From Streptomyces carpinensis (lineage in GTDB: Bacteria; Actinomycetota; Actinomycetes; Streptomycetales; Streptomycetaceae), in contig NZ_MUBM01000215.1 in the NCBI RefSeq assembly GCF_002154505.1, positions 1 to 52,119 on the forward strand: DNA of 52,119 nt, given 5' to 3'. Both the position numbers and the translations under genes were made by a program. The notes below the pieces were generated by a model, which worked only from the letters and a program-made list of their open reading frames with translations, was not told the DNA's origin and searched no databases. Of this stretch, positions 8,109 through 16,935 are shown in pieces. Each line of letters begins with the position of its first letter. Positions within the stretch are counted from its first letter, which is position 1.

Positions 8109-9028
8109 CACAGACCCAAGCTCGGACACAGACCCAGGCTCGAACCGTATTCCTGCTGGCCCACACCGGGCGGCCGGCAGCCGTCCGCAGTGCCGAGCTC
8201 GTGGTCAAGGGACTGCTGCGCTCCGGGATCGGCGTGCGCGTGCTTCAGGCCGAGGCGGTCGACCTGCCGCTGCCGGACGAGGTGGAGCTGGTCAAGGAGG
8301 CCACCCCGCAGTGCCTCGACGGGTGCGAGCTGCTCATAGTGCTCGGCGGTGACGGCACGCTGCTGCGCGGCGCGGAGTTCGCCCGGGCCTCCGGGGTGCC
8401 GATGCTCGGCGTGAACCTCGGCCGGGTCGGTTTCCTCGCCGAGGCCGAGCGGGACGACCTGGACAAGGTCGTCGACCGGGTGGTGAGCCGGGCCTACGAG
8501 GTCGAGGAGCGGATGACCGTCGACGTGGTCGTGCACCGCAACGGCGACATCGTGCACACCGACTGGGCGCTGAACGAGGCGGCCGTGCAGAAGGTGTCCG
8601 CAGAGCGGATGCTCGAGGTCGTGCTGGAGATCGACGGGCGGCCGGTGACCGGGTTCGGCTGCGACGGGATCGTGTGCGCCACGCCCACCGGCTCGACCGC
8701 CTACGCCTTCTCCGCCGGAGGGCCCGTGGTGTGGCCGGAGGTGGAGGCGCTGCTGATGGTGCCGATCAGCGCGCACGCGCTGTTCGCCAAGCCGCTCGTG
8801 ACCTCGCCGGACTCCGTGCTGGCGGTCGAGGTGCTGCCGCATGTTCCACCGGGGGTGCTGTGGTGCGACGGACGGCGCACGATCGAGCTGCCGCCGGGCG
8901 CGCGGGTGGAGGTGCGGCGGGGGGCGGTGCCGGTGCGGCTGGCCCGGCTGCACCACGCCTCCTTCACGGATCGGCTCGTGGCGAAGTTCGCGCTTCCGGT
9001 TTCCGGCTGGCGGGGGGCGCCTCACTAG
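8105..9028 (+). CDS. nadK: NAD kinase
   Basis: 307 residues. The catalytic GGDGT motif (in LIVLGGDGTLL), LNEAAV and the TPTGSTAYAFSAGGP loop identify an ATP/polyphosphate-NAD kinase making NADP. The TTG start overlaps the tlyA stop. The first 14 residues contain a tandem duplication (TQTQAR twice), encoded by an 18-bp near-perfect repeat. This N-terminus is variable in the family and probably has no catalytic role. Confidence 0.93.
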   Translation: MTQTQARTQTQARTVFLLAHTGRPAAVRSAELVVKGLLRSGIGVRVLQAEAVDLPLPDEVELVKEATPQCLDGCELLIVLGGDGTLLRGAEFARASGVPMLGVNLGRVGFLAEAERDDLDKVVDRVVSRAYEVEERMTVDVVVHRNGDIVHTDWALNEAAVQKVSAERMLEVVLEIDGRPVTGFGCDGIVCATPTGSTAYAFSAGGPVVWPEVEALLMVPISAHALFAKPLVTSPDSVLAVEVLPHVPPGVLWCDGRRTIELPPGARVEVRRGAVPVRLARLHHASFTDRLVAKFALPVSGWRGAPH

Positions 9029-9135
9029 GGCCTGTCGGGCGGATCATGGCACAGACGCGGGGCCTGGCACGCCCCGCTCCCCTTGGTCGATCGGTGTCGT
9101 TGCTCATCTGCGGCTCGATCCGCCGGACAGGCCCC
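9027..9135. repeat. Palindromic intergenic element (AGGNCCTGTC-ended)
   Basis: Arms 9027-9045 and 9117-9135 are inverted copies matching at 17 of 19 positions (AGGGCCTGTCGGGCGGATC on the left), separated by 71 bp. It starts on the nadK stop codon. It could act as a terminator or be a small repeat or MITE. The terminal AGGNCCTGTCG resembles the other two elements at 13263-13331 and 40497-40520. Confidence 0.7.
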
Positions 9136-9250
9136 GGCCGACCGCGGGGGCGGCGGGCCGTCGGCGGGTGCCGGAGACCTCCGCGGGTGCCGGAGACCAC
9201 TCGCGTGGGTGACAAGGGCGGTGCGGTCGCACTCGCCGCCCCGGACCTCG

Positions 9251-9256
9251 TATGGT
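9251..9256 (+). promoter_or_regulatory. Candidate -10 box for leaderless recN
   Basis: TATGGT lies 7 bases before the GTG at 9264. No Shine-Dalgarno sequence is seen before either possible recN start. Confidence 0.4.
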
Positions 9257-9263
9257 CTTGTCC

Positions 9264-10994
9264 GTGCTGGAAGAGATGCGGATACGGTCGCTCGGAGTGA
9301 TCGACGACGCGGTCGTCGAGCTGTCACCCGGCTTCACCGCCGTCACGGGTGAGACGGGCGCGGGCAAGACCATGGTGGTCACCAGCCTGGGGCTGCTGCT
9401 GGGCGGGCGCGCGGACCCGGCCCTCGTGCGGATCGGGGCCGGCAAGGCGGTCGTGGAGGGACGGGTCGCCGTGCCCTCGGGCACCGCCGCGGTCGTACGG
9501 GCCGAGGAGGCGGGCGCCGAGCTCGACGACGGGGCGCTGCTGATCAGCCGTACCGTTTCCGCCGAAGGACGCTCGCGGGCGCACCTGGGCGGCCGCAGCG
9601 TGCCCGTGGGGCTGCTCGCCGAGCTCGCCGACGACCTGGTGGCCGTGCACGGGCAGACCGACCAGCAGGGCCTGCTGAAGCTGTCCCGGCAGCGGCAGGC
9701 GCTGGACCGGTACGCGGGCGACGCCGTCGCCGTGCCGCTCACCAAGTACACCGAGGCCTACCGGCGGCTGCGGGCTGTCTCCGCCGAACTGGAGGAGATC
9801 ACCACACGCGCGCGGGAGCGGGCCCAGGAGGCCGACATGCTCCGCTACGGCCTGGACGAGATCGCCGCCGTCGAACCTCGCGCCGGGGAGGACGTGGAGC
9901 TGGCCGAGGAGGCCGAGCGGCTCGGCCACGCCGAGGCACTGTCGTCCGCCGCGACGGCCGCGCACGCCGCTCTCGCGGGCAACCCGGAGGACCCCGAGGG
10001 CATCGACGCGGCCACCCTCGTCGCGGGCGCCCAGCGGGCCCTGGAGGCCGTGCGGTCGCACGACCCGGCGCTGGCCGCGCTCGCCGACCGGATCGGCGAG
10101 ATCGGCATCCTGCTGGGAGACGTGGCCGGGGAGCTGGCCGGGTACGCCGACGACCTGGACGCGGACCCGCTGCGGCTGGCGGCGGTCGAGGAGCGGCGGG
10201 CCGCGCTGACCGGCCTGACCCGGAAGTACGGCGAGGACGTGGCCGCCGTGCTCGCCTGGGCCGAGCGGAGCGCCGCCCGGCTGACCGAGCTGGACTCCGA
10301 CGACGAGCGGATCGGCGAACTGACCGCCGAGCGGGACGCGCTGCGCGCCGAACTGGGCGGCCTCGCCCAGGCGCTGACGGACGCCCGGACGGATGCCGCC
10401 GAGCGGTTCGCCGCCGCCGTGACCGCCGAGCTGGCCTCGCTCGCCATGCCGCACGCGCGCGTGTCGTTCGAGATCCGGCAGACCGAGGACCCGGACGGCG
10501 TGGAGGTGGGCGGCCGCACGGTCGCCTACGGGCCGTCCGGAGTCGACGAGGTGGAGCTGCTGCTCGCCCCGCACCCGGGGGCGCCGCCACGGCCGATCGC
10601 CAAGGGCGCCTCGGGCGGTGAGCTCTCCCGCGTGATGCTGGCGGTCGAGGTCGTGTTCGCCGGGACGGATCCGGTGCCGACCTACCTCTTCGACGAGGTC
10701 GACGCGGGTGTGGGCGGCAAGGCGGCCGTGGAGATCGGGCGGCGGCTGGCGAAACTGGCCAAGACGGCACAGGTCGTCGTGGTCACCCACCTGCCGCAGG
10801 TGGCCGCGTTCGCCGACCGGCAGCTGCTGGTGGAGAAGACCGACGACGGCTCGGTGACCCGGTCGGGCGTGAAGGTCCTGGAGGGCGAGGACCGGATCCG
10901 GGAGCTGTCCCGGATGCTGGCCGGCCAGGAGGACTCCGAGACGGCCCGCGCCCACGCCGAGGAACTGCTCGCCACGGCCCGTGCGGATCAGTAG
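9264..10994 (+). CDS. recN: DNA repair protein RecN
   Basis: 576 residues from GTG 9264; an in-frame ATG at 9252 would add four residues, but the TATGGT box just upstream favours 9264. SMC-like ATPase of double-strand-break repair. N-terminal MRIRSLGVIDDAVVEL and Walker A GETGAGKT (about residues 31-38); a long Ala/Glu/Arg-rich coiled-coil middle (about 150-370); C-terminal signature KGASGGELSRVMLA, Walker B TYLFDEVDAGVGG and VVVTHLPQVAAFAD. Length matches the family. A palindromic element separates it from nadK, so it may have its own promoter. Confidence 0.94.
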   Translation: MLEEMRIRSLGVIDDAVVELSPGFTAVTGETGAGKTMVVTSLGLLLGGRADPALVRIGAGKAVVEGRVAVPSGTAAVVRAEEAGAELDDGALLISRTVSAEGRSRAHLGGRSVPVGLLAELADDLVAVHGQTDQQGLLKLSRQRQALDRYAGDAVAVPLTKYTEAYRRLRAVSAELEEITTRARERAQEADMLRYGLDEIAAVEPRAGEDVELAEEAERLGHAEALSSAATAAHAALAGNPEDPEGIDAATLVAGAQRALEAVRSHDPALAALADRIGEIGILLGDVAGELAGYADDLDADPLRLAAVEERRAALTGLTRKYGEDVAAVLAWAERSAARLTELDSDDERIGELTAERDALRAELGGLAQALTDARTDAAERFAAAVTAELASLAMPHARVSFEIRQTEDPDGVEVGGRTVAYGPSGVDEVELLLAPHPGAPPRPIAKGASGGELSRVMLAVEVVFAGTDPVPTYLFDEVDAGVGGKAAVEIGRRLAKLAKTAQVVVVTHLPQVAAFADRQLLVEKTDDGSVTRSGVKVLEGEDRIRELSRMLAGQEDSETARAHAEELLATARADQ

Positions 10995-11001
10995 CAGTGC
11001 G

Positions 11002-11007
11002 TAGGGT
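11002..11007 (+). promoter_or_regulatory. Candidate -10 box for leaderless MraY-like gene
   Basis: TAGGGT is followed by six bases and the ATG at 11014. It lies immediately after the recN stop. Confidence 0.4.
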
Positions 11008-11013
11008 GGCGGG

Positions 11014-11766
11014 ATGATCTCCCGTCTCGCCACCTCCTTCGCCCTGGCCGCCGGTCTCAGCCGCGCCACGACCGCCGCCCTCCGCGCCACCGCGCCCGGC
11101 GGTGGCCGGCGCTGGGAGCGGACGAACCACGCGGGCCGGCCCGTCGAGCTGTACGCCGGGCCCGCCACGGCGCTGGCGGCCGGGGTCGCCGCCGGGCGGG
11201 TGCGGCCGGCCGCAGGGTTCGCGGTGCTGGCCGCCGGGGCCTGTGGCGCCTACGACGACATCGCCGGGGCCGGTGATCCACGGCGCGGTTTCCGGGCCCA
11301 CCTGTCGGCCCTGCGGGACGGAGAGGTCACCAGCGGGGCGGTCAAGCTGTTCGGGATCGGTGCCGCCGGGCTGATCGCCGGGGCGCTGCTCAAGGAACGG
11401 CCGGTCGACAAGGTGCTCGCGGGCGTGGTGATCGCCGGGGCCGCGCACGCGGTCAACCTCGTGGACGTGCGGCCCGGCCGCGCCGCCGGTGCGGTGCTCG
11501 CGCTCGCGGCTCCCGGACTGCTGCGCGGCGGGCCGGGCGCCGAACTGGCAGCCGCCGTGACGGGGACCGCCGCAGCCGTGCTGCCCGACGACCTCGGGGA
11601 GCGGGCGATGATCGGTGACACGGGGGCTCACGCCCTGGGCGCGATGCTCGGCGCCGCCGCCGTCGTGTGCAACGGTCGTGCCGGGCTGGCCGCGCACGCC
11701 GCCGCGGTCGTGGCCGCGGCCGTCTGCGGCGACCGGGTGAGCCGGTGGGCGGCCCACTCCTTCTGA
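11014..11766 (+). CDS. Miniature MraY/WecA-like (GT4) membrane protein
   Basis: 250 residues, very rich in Ala/Gly with several hydrophobic segments. It carries the ordered landmarks of polyprenyl-phosphate sugar-1-phosphate transferases: YDDIAG (D81, D82), a Lys-containing SGAVKLFGIG loop, HAVNLVDVRPGRA (N148, D151) and MIGDTGAHALG (D202). These match the DD, NxxD and GDTG motifs of MraY/WecA. It is clearly shorter than normal members (320-360 residues), so some helices are missing. It may prenyl-link a sugar together with the GT-B enzyme downstream, or be a non-catalytic derivative. A 361-bp gap separates the two genes. Confidence 0.72.
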   Translation: MISRLATSFALAAGLSRATTAALRATAPGGGRRWERTNHAGRPVELYAGPATALAAGVAAGRVRPAAGFAVLAAGACGAYDDIAGAGDPRRGFRAHLSALRDGEVTSGAVKLFGIGAAGLIAGALLKERPVDKVLAGVVIAGAAHAVNLVDVRPGRAAGAVLALAAPGLLRGGPGAELAAAVTGTAAAVLPDDLGERAMIGDTGAHALGAMLGAAAVVCNGRAGLAAHAAAVVAAAVCGDRVSRWAAHSF

Positions 11767-12127
11767 GACCGACCGGCGACGATCCGAGGCCGGCCGGGAA
11801 GCATCCGCTGGGACCGGCCGAGCGTCCGCGGTGGGTCGGCCGGCCGGGAGGCATCTGCGGCGGGCCGAGGCCCCGAGGCGGGCCGGGCCATCGGCATGGG
11901 CCTGTCAGATTCACTCGTGTGAGTGACACGGGTTCGTCGGGTCGGCCCGTGCCCGCGCTCTCGCCGCACCCCCGGCGTGCCCGGAACACCCGTACGTACT
12001 GGCATCCTTGAGCCGGGGGCGGCACGCGGAGCAGGCGCGCGCGGTTCGGTCCCCGGCTCGATACCTTCTGTACGTTCTCCCGTGATTCCCCGTGTCCGCC
12101 CGACGCCGAACCAGGAGCCCTGGCCGC
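11767..12127. other. Intergenic region upstream of GT-B glycosyltransferase
   Basis: No convincing gene. It holds two imperfect 21-bp direct repeats (11788-11808 and 11838-11858, two mismatches) and a perfect 6-bp-arm palindrome TCACTCGTGTGAGTGA (11911-11926). The palindrome is a candidate operator for the glycosyltransferase. The Shine-Dalgarno AGGAG of the next gene is at 12113-12117. Confidence 0.5.
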
Positions 12128-13264
12128 GTGAGCCCCGTGAACAGCCACGTACCGCACGGTCAGTCGACGCTGCGCACCGTGCAGGTGCTGGGCGGCGGCA
12201 ACGCCGGCAGCAGCGCGCACGTGCGGTCGCTGGCCGCGGGGCTGGTCGCGCGGGGCGTACGGGTCACGGTGTGCGCCCCCGCCGAGGCGGACTTCGCCTA
12301 CGGCTTCACCGTGGTCGGCGCCGACCACGTCCATGTGCCGCGCAGCAGCGACCCGGTGTCCGTGGCCGCCCTGCGCACGGCCTGCGCGGGCGCCGACCTG
12401 GTGCACGCGCACGGGCTGCACGCCTCGTTCCGGGCGGCGCTCGCGCTCAGCGGCCGCCGCACCCCGCTCGTGGTCACCTGGCACAACCACGCCCACGCCG
12501 AGGGCCCGCGCGCGCATCTGCTGCGCGTGCTGGAGCGGCGGGCGGTCAAGTCGGCCACCGTGGTGCTGGGCACCACATCCGAGCTGGTGGACCGGGCCCG
12601 TCACCGGGGCGCGCGGGACGCCCGGCTCGCCGCGGTCGCCCTGCCCCGGCCGCGCGCCGCCTACGAGCACCCCGATCGCCCCCGCTCCAAGGTACGGGCC
12701 GAACTCGGCGCCACGGGAAGGCCGTTGCTTCTCGCCGTGGGCTCGCTGGACCCGCACCGGGGTCACGAGCTGCTGCTGGACGCCGCCCGCGCCTGGCGCC
12801 TGGCGAACCCCGTGCCGCTGGTCGTGATCGCGGGGGAGGGGCCGCTGCGCCCGCTGCTGCAACGGCGGATCGAGGGCGAGGAGCTGCCGGTGCGGCTCGT
12901 CGGCCGGCGCGACGACGTCGGCGAACTGCTCGCCGCCGCCGACCTCGCCCTGCTGCCCGGCAGCCGGGAGGCCCGTTCCGTGCTCGCGCAGGAGGCCCTG
13001 CACGCGCGCGTGCCGCTCGTCGCCGCGCGGACCGGCGGCATCAGCGAACTCGTGGGCGAGGCGGCCGAACTCGTCCCCCACCGGGACGCGGAGGCGTTCG
13101 CCGCCGCCGTGCTGCGCCTGCTCGGCGACCCCGAACGCCGTCAGGCGCTGCAGGACCTGGGCGTCCGTCAGGCGGCCACCTGGCCCACCGAGGACGAGAC
13201 CGTCGCCCAAGTGCTGAGCGTCTACGACGAGTTGACCAGGTCCATGCCCCTCGGCCGGCGCTAG
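12128..13264 (+). CDS. GT-B family glycosyltransferase (GT4-like)
   Basis: 378 residues from the GTG at 12128, which has AGGAG 10 bases upstream; upstream GTG 12092 and downstream GTG 12137 are in frame and less or equally possible. N-terminal half: VQVLGGGNAGSSAHVRSLAAGL (split here as the GGGNAGSS glycine loop plus helix), LVHAHGLHASFRAAL and TWHNHAH. C-terminal half: LLAVGSLDPHRGHELLL, VVIAGEGPL, and the nucleotide-sugar EALHARVPLVAARTGGISEL motif. Acceptor and donor cannot be read from sequence. It is preceded by the mini MraY-like gene and followed by a palindromic element that overlaps its stop. Confidence 0.87.
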   Translation: MSPVNSHVPHGQSTLRTVQVLGGGNAGSSAHVRSLAAGLVARGVRVTVCAPAEADFAYGFTVVGADHVHVPRSSDPVSVAALRTACAGADLVHAHGLHASFRAALALSGRRTPLVVTWHNHAHAEGPRAHLLRVLERRAVKSATVVLGTTSELVDRARHRGARDARLAAVALPRPRAAYEHPDRPRSKVRAELGATGRPLLLAVGSLDPHRGHELLLDAARAWRLANPVPLVVIAGEGPLRPLLQRRIEGEELPVRLVGRRDDVGELLAAADLALLPGSREARSVLAQEALHARVPLVAARTGGISELVGEAAELVPHRDAEAFAAAVLRLLGDPERRQALQDLGVRQAATWPTEDETVAQVLSVYDELTRSMPLGRR

Positions 13265-13331
13265 GCCCTGTCGCCGAACTCCCGTCGTCCGCCCGGAGCG
13301 TGGGGCAGACGGGAGTTCGCCGACAGGACCT
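13263..13331. repeat. Palindromic intergenic element / bidirectional terminator
   Basis: Two 24-bp arms (13263-13286 and 13308-13331) are inverted copies with two mismatches and a 21-base loop. The right arm is repeated, with one mismatch, at 40497-40520. It lies between the convergent glycosyltransferase and PucR genes and overlaps the former's stop codon, so it probably terminates both. Confidence 0.8.
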
Positions 13332-13358
13332 GGGGAACGAGGGGGGCGTCGGAGGCGG

Positions 13359-14990
13359 TCAGGGAACGTGCCGGCGGGCGCGCAGGGCGAGGCTCAACGC
13401 CAGGACCGTCTGCGGGTCGTCCAGATCGGTGCCCAGCAACTCCCCGATACGGGCGAGGCGGTTGTAGAGGGTCTGCCGGTTCAGGTGCAGCTCGCGGGCC
13501 GTCTCCGCCTTGCGGCCCGCGTGGGCCAGATACGTCTGCAGAGTGGGCAGCAGCGGCGGCTTCGAACGCCGGTCGTGGTCCCGCAGCGGGCCGATCGCGC
13601 GGTCCACGAAGGCAGCCAGGTCCGGGTGGTCGCGCAGCCGCCACAGCAGCAGGTCGATGTCGAGGCGGCGGGCGTCGTACCAGGCCCTCTCCGGCAGCCC
13701 CAGCGCCGCCGTCGCCGTCTCGGCCGCGTGCCTCAGGCCCGCCGAGGCCGCCGCCCAGCCCCCTGCCACCCCGACGACCACCACTGGCGGCTGCGCACCC
13801 GGCCGGCGCATCCCGGCCCGCTCCACACCGGCTCGCAGCGCCCCGGCGACCCGGTCGGCGACCGCCGCCCGCTCCGCCTCCGAACGCAGCCCGACCAGCA
13901 GCAGGACCCGGCCCTCCACCGGCCGTACGCCCAGCAGCACCGGCACGCCCACCGCCGCCAGCTCCTCGGCGACCGCACGCGCCAGCACCGCCCAGCCGCC
14001 GCCCGGAGCGAGGGCGTCGCCCAGCCGCATGACCAGGGGCAGCAGCGGGCTGCTGCCCGGCTTGAAGCCGAGGACGCGGGCCTGGGCGGGGGCGTCCTCG
14101 GCGGTGATACGGCCCTCGGCGAGATCGGTGAGGAAGTCGCCGCGTCCGCGGGCCGCCAGCTCCTCCTCCTGGCGGGCCTGCATCAGGACGACCGCCAGGA
14201 TGCCCGCCGCCCGCTCGGCGGCCATGCGGTGGACCGGCGCGAGCGGCGAGCGGACCGGGAGCAGCACGAGCCGCGCGCGGACCGATCCCGAGCCGGGGCC
14301 GCCACCCGGCACGTCCACCAGGACCGAGCCGGCCGGGGGCGGGGCGTCCTTGTGCTGGCCGCGCAGACCCTCCCAGACCTGGAGCGGATCGGCGCCCTCG
14401 GGTCCGGAGCCGGCCGCGTACAGCAGCCGGCCGTCAGGGGTCTCCAGGAAGACCGGGTTGCCACCGAAGTCGGCCAGGATGCCGAGCACCTGCGGCACCC
14501 CGCCGCCGCCGAGCAACGCCTCGGTGCAGCGGCGGTGCACCTCCTCGGCGCGCTGGAGCAGCGCGTAGTGCCCGTTGACGATCTCCGTGTGGATCTCCTC
14601 GGTGACCGTCACGAACGGCACCTCGCGGTGCAGCTGGACGAGCGGGAGACCGGCGGTGCGCGCCGTCTCGACGAGGGCGGCGGGCAGCCGCGCGAACCGC
14701 GGGCCCAGCTCCACGACGAGCGCGGCGATACCGCGTTCGGCGAGGGTGCGGACGAACGCGCGCTGGTCGGCGGGGCGGGTGCCCAGGCCGTAACCGGTGG
14801 TCAGCAGGAGCTCGCCGCCCTTGAGCAGGGAGGCGATGTTGGGGACCTCGCCGGCGTGCACCCAGCGCACGGTGCGGGTGAGACGGTCGGCGCCGGCGAG
14901 AACCTCCGGGAGGCCGCTGCGGAGGCCGGGGAGGTCGAGGGCGCGCTGGACGGTGATCCCGGCGCCCTCGGTGTCGAAACTGCGGTCCAT
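13359..14990 (-). CDS. PucR-family transcriptional regulator
   Basis: 543 residues. The N-terminal PucR domain (residues about 10-130: ITVQRALDLPGL, WVHAGEVPNIASLLKGGELLLTTG in two parts) is followed by a central GAF-like or GGDEF-like region and a C-terminal PucR-type helix-turn-helix (LLPTLQTYLAHAGRKAETAR, LHLNRQTLYNRLARI). PucR-type regulators commonly control purine or other small-molecule catabolism; no such genes are adjacent, so the target is unknown. The ATG at 14988-14990 is the most family-like start but lacks a clear ribosome binding site. A TTG at 15009-15011 is an in-frame alternative. Confidence 0.88.
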   Translation of the reverse strand: MDRSFDTEGAGITVQRALDLPGLRSGLPEVLAGADRLTRTVRWVHAGEVPNIASLLKGGELLLTTGYGLGTRPADQRAFVRTLAERGIAALVVELGPRFARLPAALVETARTAGLPLVQLHREVPFVTVTEEIHTEIVNGHYALLQRAEEVHRRCTEALLGGGGVPQVLGILADFGGNPVFLETPDGRLLYAAGSGPEGADPLQVWEGLRGQHKDAPPPAGSVLVDVPGGGPGSGSVRARLVLLPVRSPLAPVHRMAAERAAGILAVVLMQARQEEELAARGRGDFLTDLAEGRITAEDAPAQARVLGFKPGSSPLLPLVMRLGDALAPGGGWAVLARAVAEELAAVGVPVLLGVRPVEGRVLLLVGLRSEAERAAVADRVAGALRAGVERAGMRRPGAQPPVVVVGVAGGWAAASAGLRHAAETATAALGLPERAWYDARRLDIDLLLWRLRDHPDLAAFVDRAIGPLRDHDRRSKPPLLPTLQTYLAHAGRKAETARELHLNRQTLYNRLARIGELLGTDLDDPQTVLALSLALRARRHVP

Positions 14991-15090
14991 GAAAGCGGAC
15001 GCTACCTGCAACTTTGCGGGGTGGGCAGCCTTGGGGGCGGTTGCCTTTCAGGCGCCCGGACTCGTGGGGTCGCGGTGAGGCGAAACAGCG

Positions 15091-15117
15091 CGGCTCGGCG
15101 TTAGGGCCGCCGAGCCG
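15091..15117 (-). terminator. Terminator of GH15 gene
   Basis: A perfect 10-bp stem (15091-15100 with 15108-15117) and 7-base loop just downstream of the GH15 stop on the minus strand, separating it from the PucR gene. Confidence 0.7.
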
Positions 15118-15132
15118 CCTCCATGGCGCGGT

Positions 15133-16935
15133 TCAGCCTCCGTACGCGCCGCTCGCCGTCAGCCTCAGGGCCGTGTCGATCAGGGGGACGTGGCTGAAGG
15201 CCTGGGGGAAGTTGCCCACCTGGCGTTGCAGGCGCGGGTCCCATTCCTCCGCCAGGAGCCCCAGGTCGTTGCGCAGCGACAGGAGCTTTTCGAAGAGCCT
15301 CCTCGCCTCGTCCACGCGGCCGATCATCGCCAGGTCGTCGGCCATCCAGAAGGAACAGGCCAGGAAGGCGCCCTCGTCGCCGGGGAGGCCGTCGACGCCC
15401 TTGTGCTCGCCGTCGGTGGGGTAGCGCAGGATGAACCCGTCCGGCGTGGACAGCTCGCGCTGGATCGCCTCGATGGTGCCGATCACCCGCTTGTCGTCCG
15501 GCGGCAGGAAGCCCATCTGCGGGATGAGCAGCAGGGAGGCGTCCAGCTCGCGCGAGCCGTAGGACTGGGTGAAGGTGTTGCGCTCCTTGTCGTAGCCCTT
15601 CTCGCACACGTCCCGGTGGATCTCCTCGCGCAGCTCCTTCCACCGCTCCAGCGGGCCGTCGACGTCGCCGGACTCCATCAGCTTGATCGTGCGGTCCACG
15701 GCGACCCACGCCATGACCTTGGAGTGCACGAAGTGGCGGCGGGGCCCGCGCACCTCCCAGATGCCCTCGTCCGGCTCCTGCCAGTGCTTCTCCAGGTAGC
15801 GGATCAGCTTGAGCTGGAGCAGGGAGGCGTAGTCGTTGCGGGCGAGGCCCGTCATGTGGCCCAGGTGCAGTGCCTCGGTGACCTCGCCGTAGACGTCCAG
15901 CTGGAGCTGGTGCGCGGCGCCGTTGCCCACGCGGACCGGCGCGGAGTTCTCGTAGCCGGGCAGCCAGTCCAGCTCCGCCTCGCCGAGTTCTCGCTCACCG
16001 GCGATGCCGTACATGATCTGCAGGTTGTCGGGGTCGCCGGCGACCGCCCGCAGCAGCCACTCGCGCCAGGCGCGCGCCTCCTCGCGGTAGCCGGTGCGCA
16101 GCAGGGAGGACAGGGTGATCGCCGCGTCCCGCAGCCAGGTGTAGCGGTAGTCCCAGTTGCGGACGCCGCCGATGTCCTCCGGGAGGGACGTGGTGGGCGC
16201 GGCGACGATGCCGCCCGTCGGGGCGTACGTCAGAGCCTTCAGCGTGATCAGGGAGCGGATGACGGCCTCGCGGTAGGGGCCGTGGTACGTGCAGTGCGCG
16301 ACCCACTCGCGCCAGAAGTCCTCCGTCGCCTCGAGCGACTGCTCCGGCTCCGGCAGCGGCGGCGGCTCCTTGTGCGAGGGCTGCCAGGAGATGGTGAACG
16401 CGATCCGGTCACCGGGGGCGACGGTGAAGTCCGCGTACGTGGTCAACGACTCGCCGTAGGTCTCCGCCTCTGTGTCGAACCACACGGAGTCCGGGCCGGC
16501 GACCGCCACCGTGCGCGACTCGTGCCGGTGCACCCACGGCACGACCCGGCCGTAGGAGAAGCGCATGCGCAGCGCCGAGCGCATCGGGACCCGGCCCGTG
16601 ACGCCCTCCACGATGCGGATCAGCTGCGGGGCGCCGTCACGCGGGGGCATGAAATCGGTCACGCGGACCGTGCCGCGCGGGGTGTCCCACTCCGACTCCA
16701 GGACCAGCGAGTCGCCGCGGTAGCTCCGCCGGGCCGCCGCCGGCGCCGCCGCGTCGGCCGGGTGGGCGGGGCCGAGCCGCCAGAAGCCGTGCTCCTCGGT
16801 ACCCAGCAGACCGGCGAAGATGGCATGCGAGTCGAAGCGGGGCAGGCACAGCCAGTCGACCGTCCCGTCCCGGCAGACAAGGGCAGCGGTCTGCATGTCT
16901 CCGATGAGTGCGTAGTCTTCGATGCGCCCGGCCAC
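15133..16935 (-). CDS. GH15 family glycoside hydrolase (glucoamylase/trehalase-like)
   Basis: 600 residues from the GTG at 16933-16935, which has GGAG six bases upstream and gives the usual family beginning (AGRIEDYALIGDMQTAAL); a GTG at 16959 is an alternative. The N-terminal beta-sandwich domain (about 1-210) precedes the (alpha/alpha)6 barrel with GGVRNWDYRYTWLRDA (catalytic acid region), IMYGIAGE, GNGAAHQLQLDVYGE and LAEEWDP. Cytoplasmic: no signal peptide. Actinobacterial relatives include characterised trehalases (for example from mycobacteria), so trehalose or a short alpha-glucan is the likely substrate; the exact one is not decidable here. It is divergent from pyrG. Confidence 0.9.
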   Translation of the reverse strand: MAGRIEDYALIGDMQTAALVCRDGTVDWLCLPRFDSHAIFAGLLGTEEHGFWRLGPAHPADAAAPAAARRSYRGDSLVLESEWDTPRGTVRVTDFMPPRDGAPQLIRIVEGVTGRVPMRSALRMRFSYGRVVPWVHRHESRTVAVAGPDSVWFDTEAETYGESLTTYADFTVAPGDRIAFTISWQPSHKEPPPLPEPEQSLEATEDFWREWVAHCTYHGPYREAVIRSLITLKALTYAPTGGIVAAPTTSLPEDIGGVRNWDYRYTWLRDAAITLSSLLRTGYREEARAWREWLLRAVAGDPDNLQIMYGIAGERELGEAELDWLPGYENSAPVRVGNGAAHQLQLDVYGEVTEALHLGHMTGLARNDYASLLQLKLIRYLEKHWQEPDEGIWEVRGPRRHFVHSKVMAWVAVDRTIKLMESGDVDGPLERWKELREEIHRDVCEKGYDKERNTFTQSYGSRELDASLLLIPQMGFLPPDDKRVIGTIEAIQRELSTPDGFILRYPTDGEHKGVDGLPGDEGAFLACSFWMADDLAMIGRVDEARRLFEKLLSLRNDLGLLAEEWDPRLQRQVGNFPQAFSHVPLIDTALRLTASGAYGG

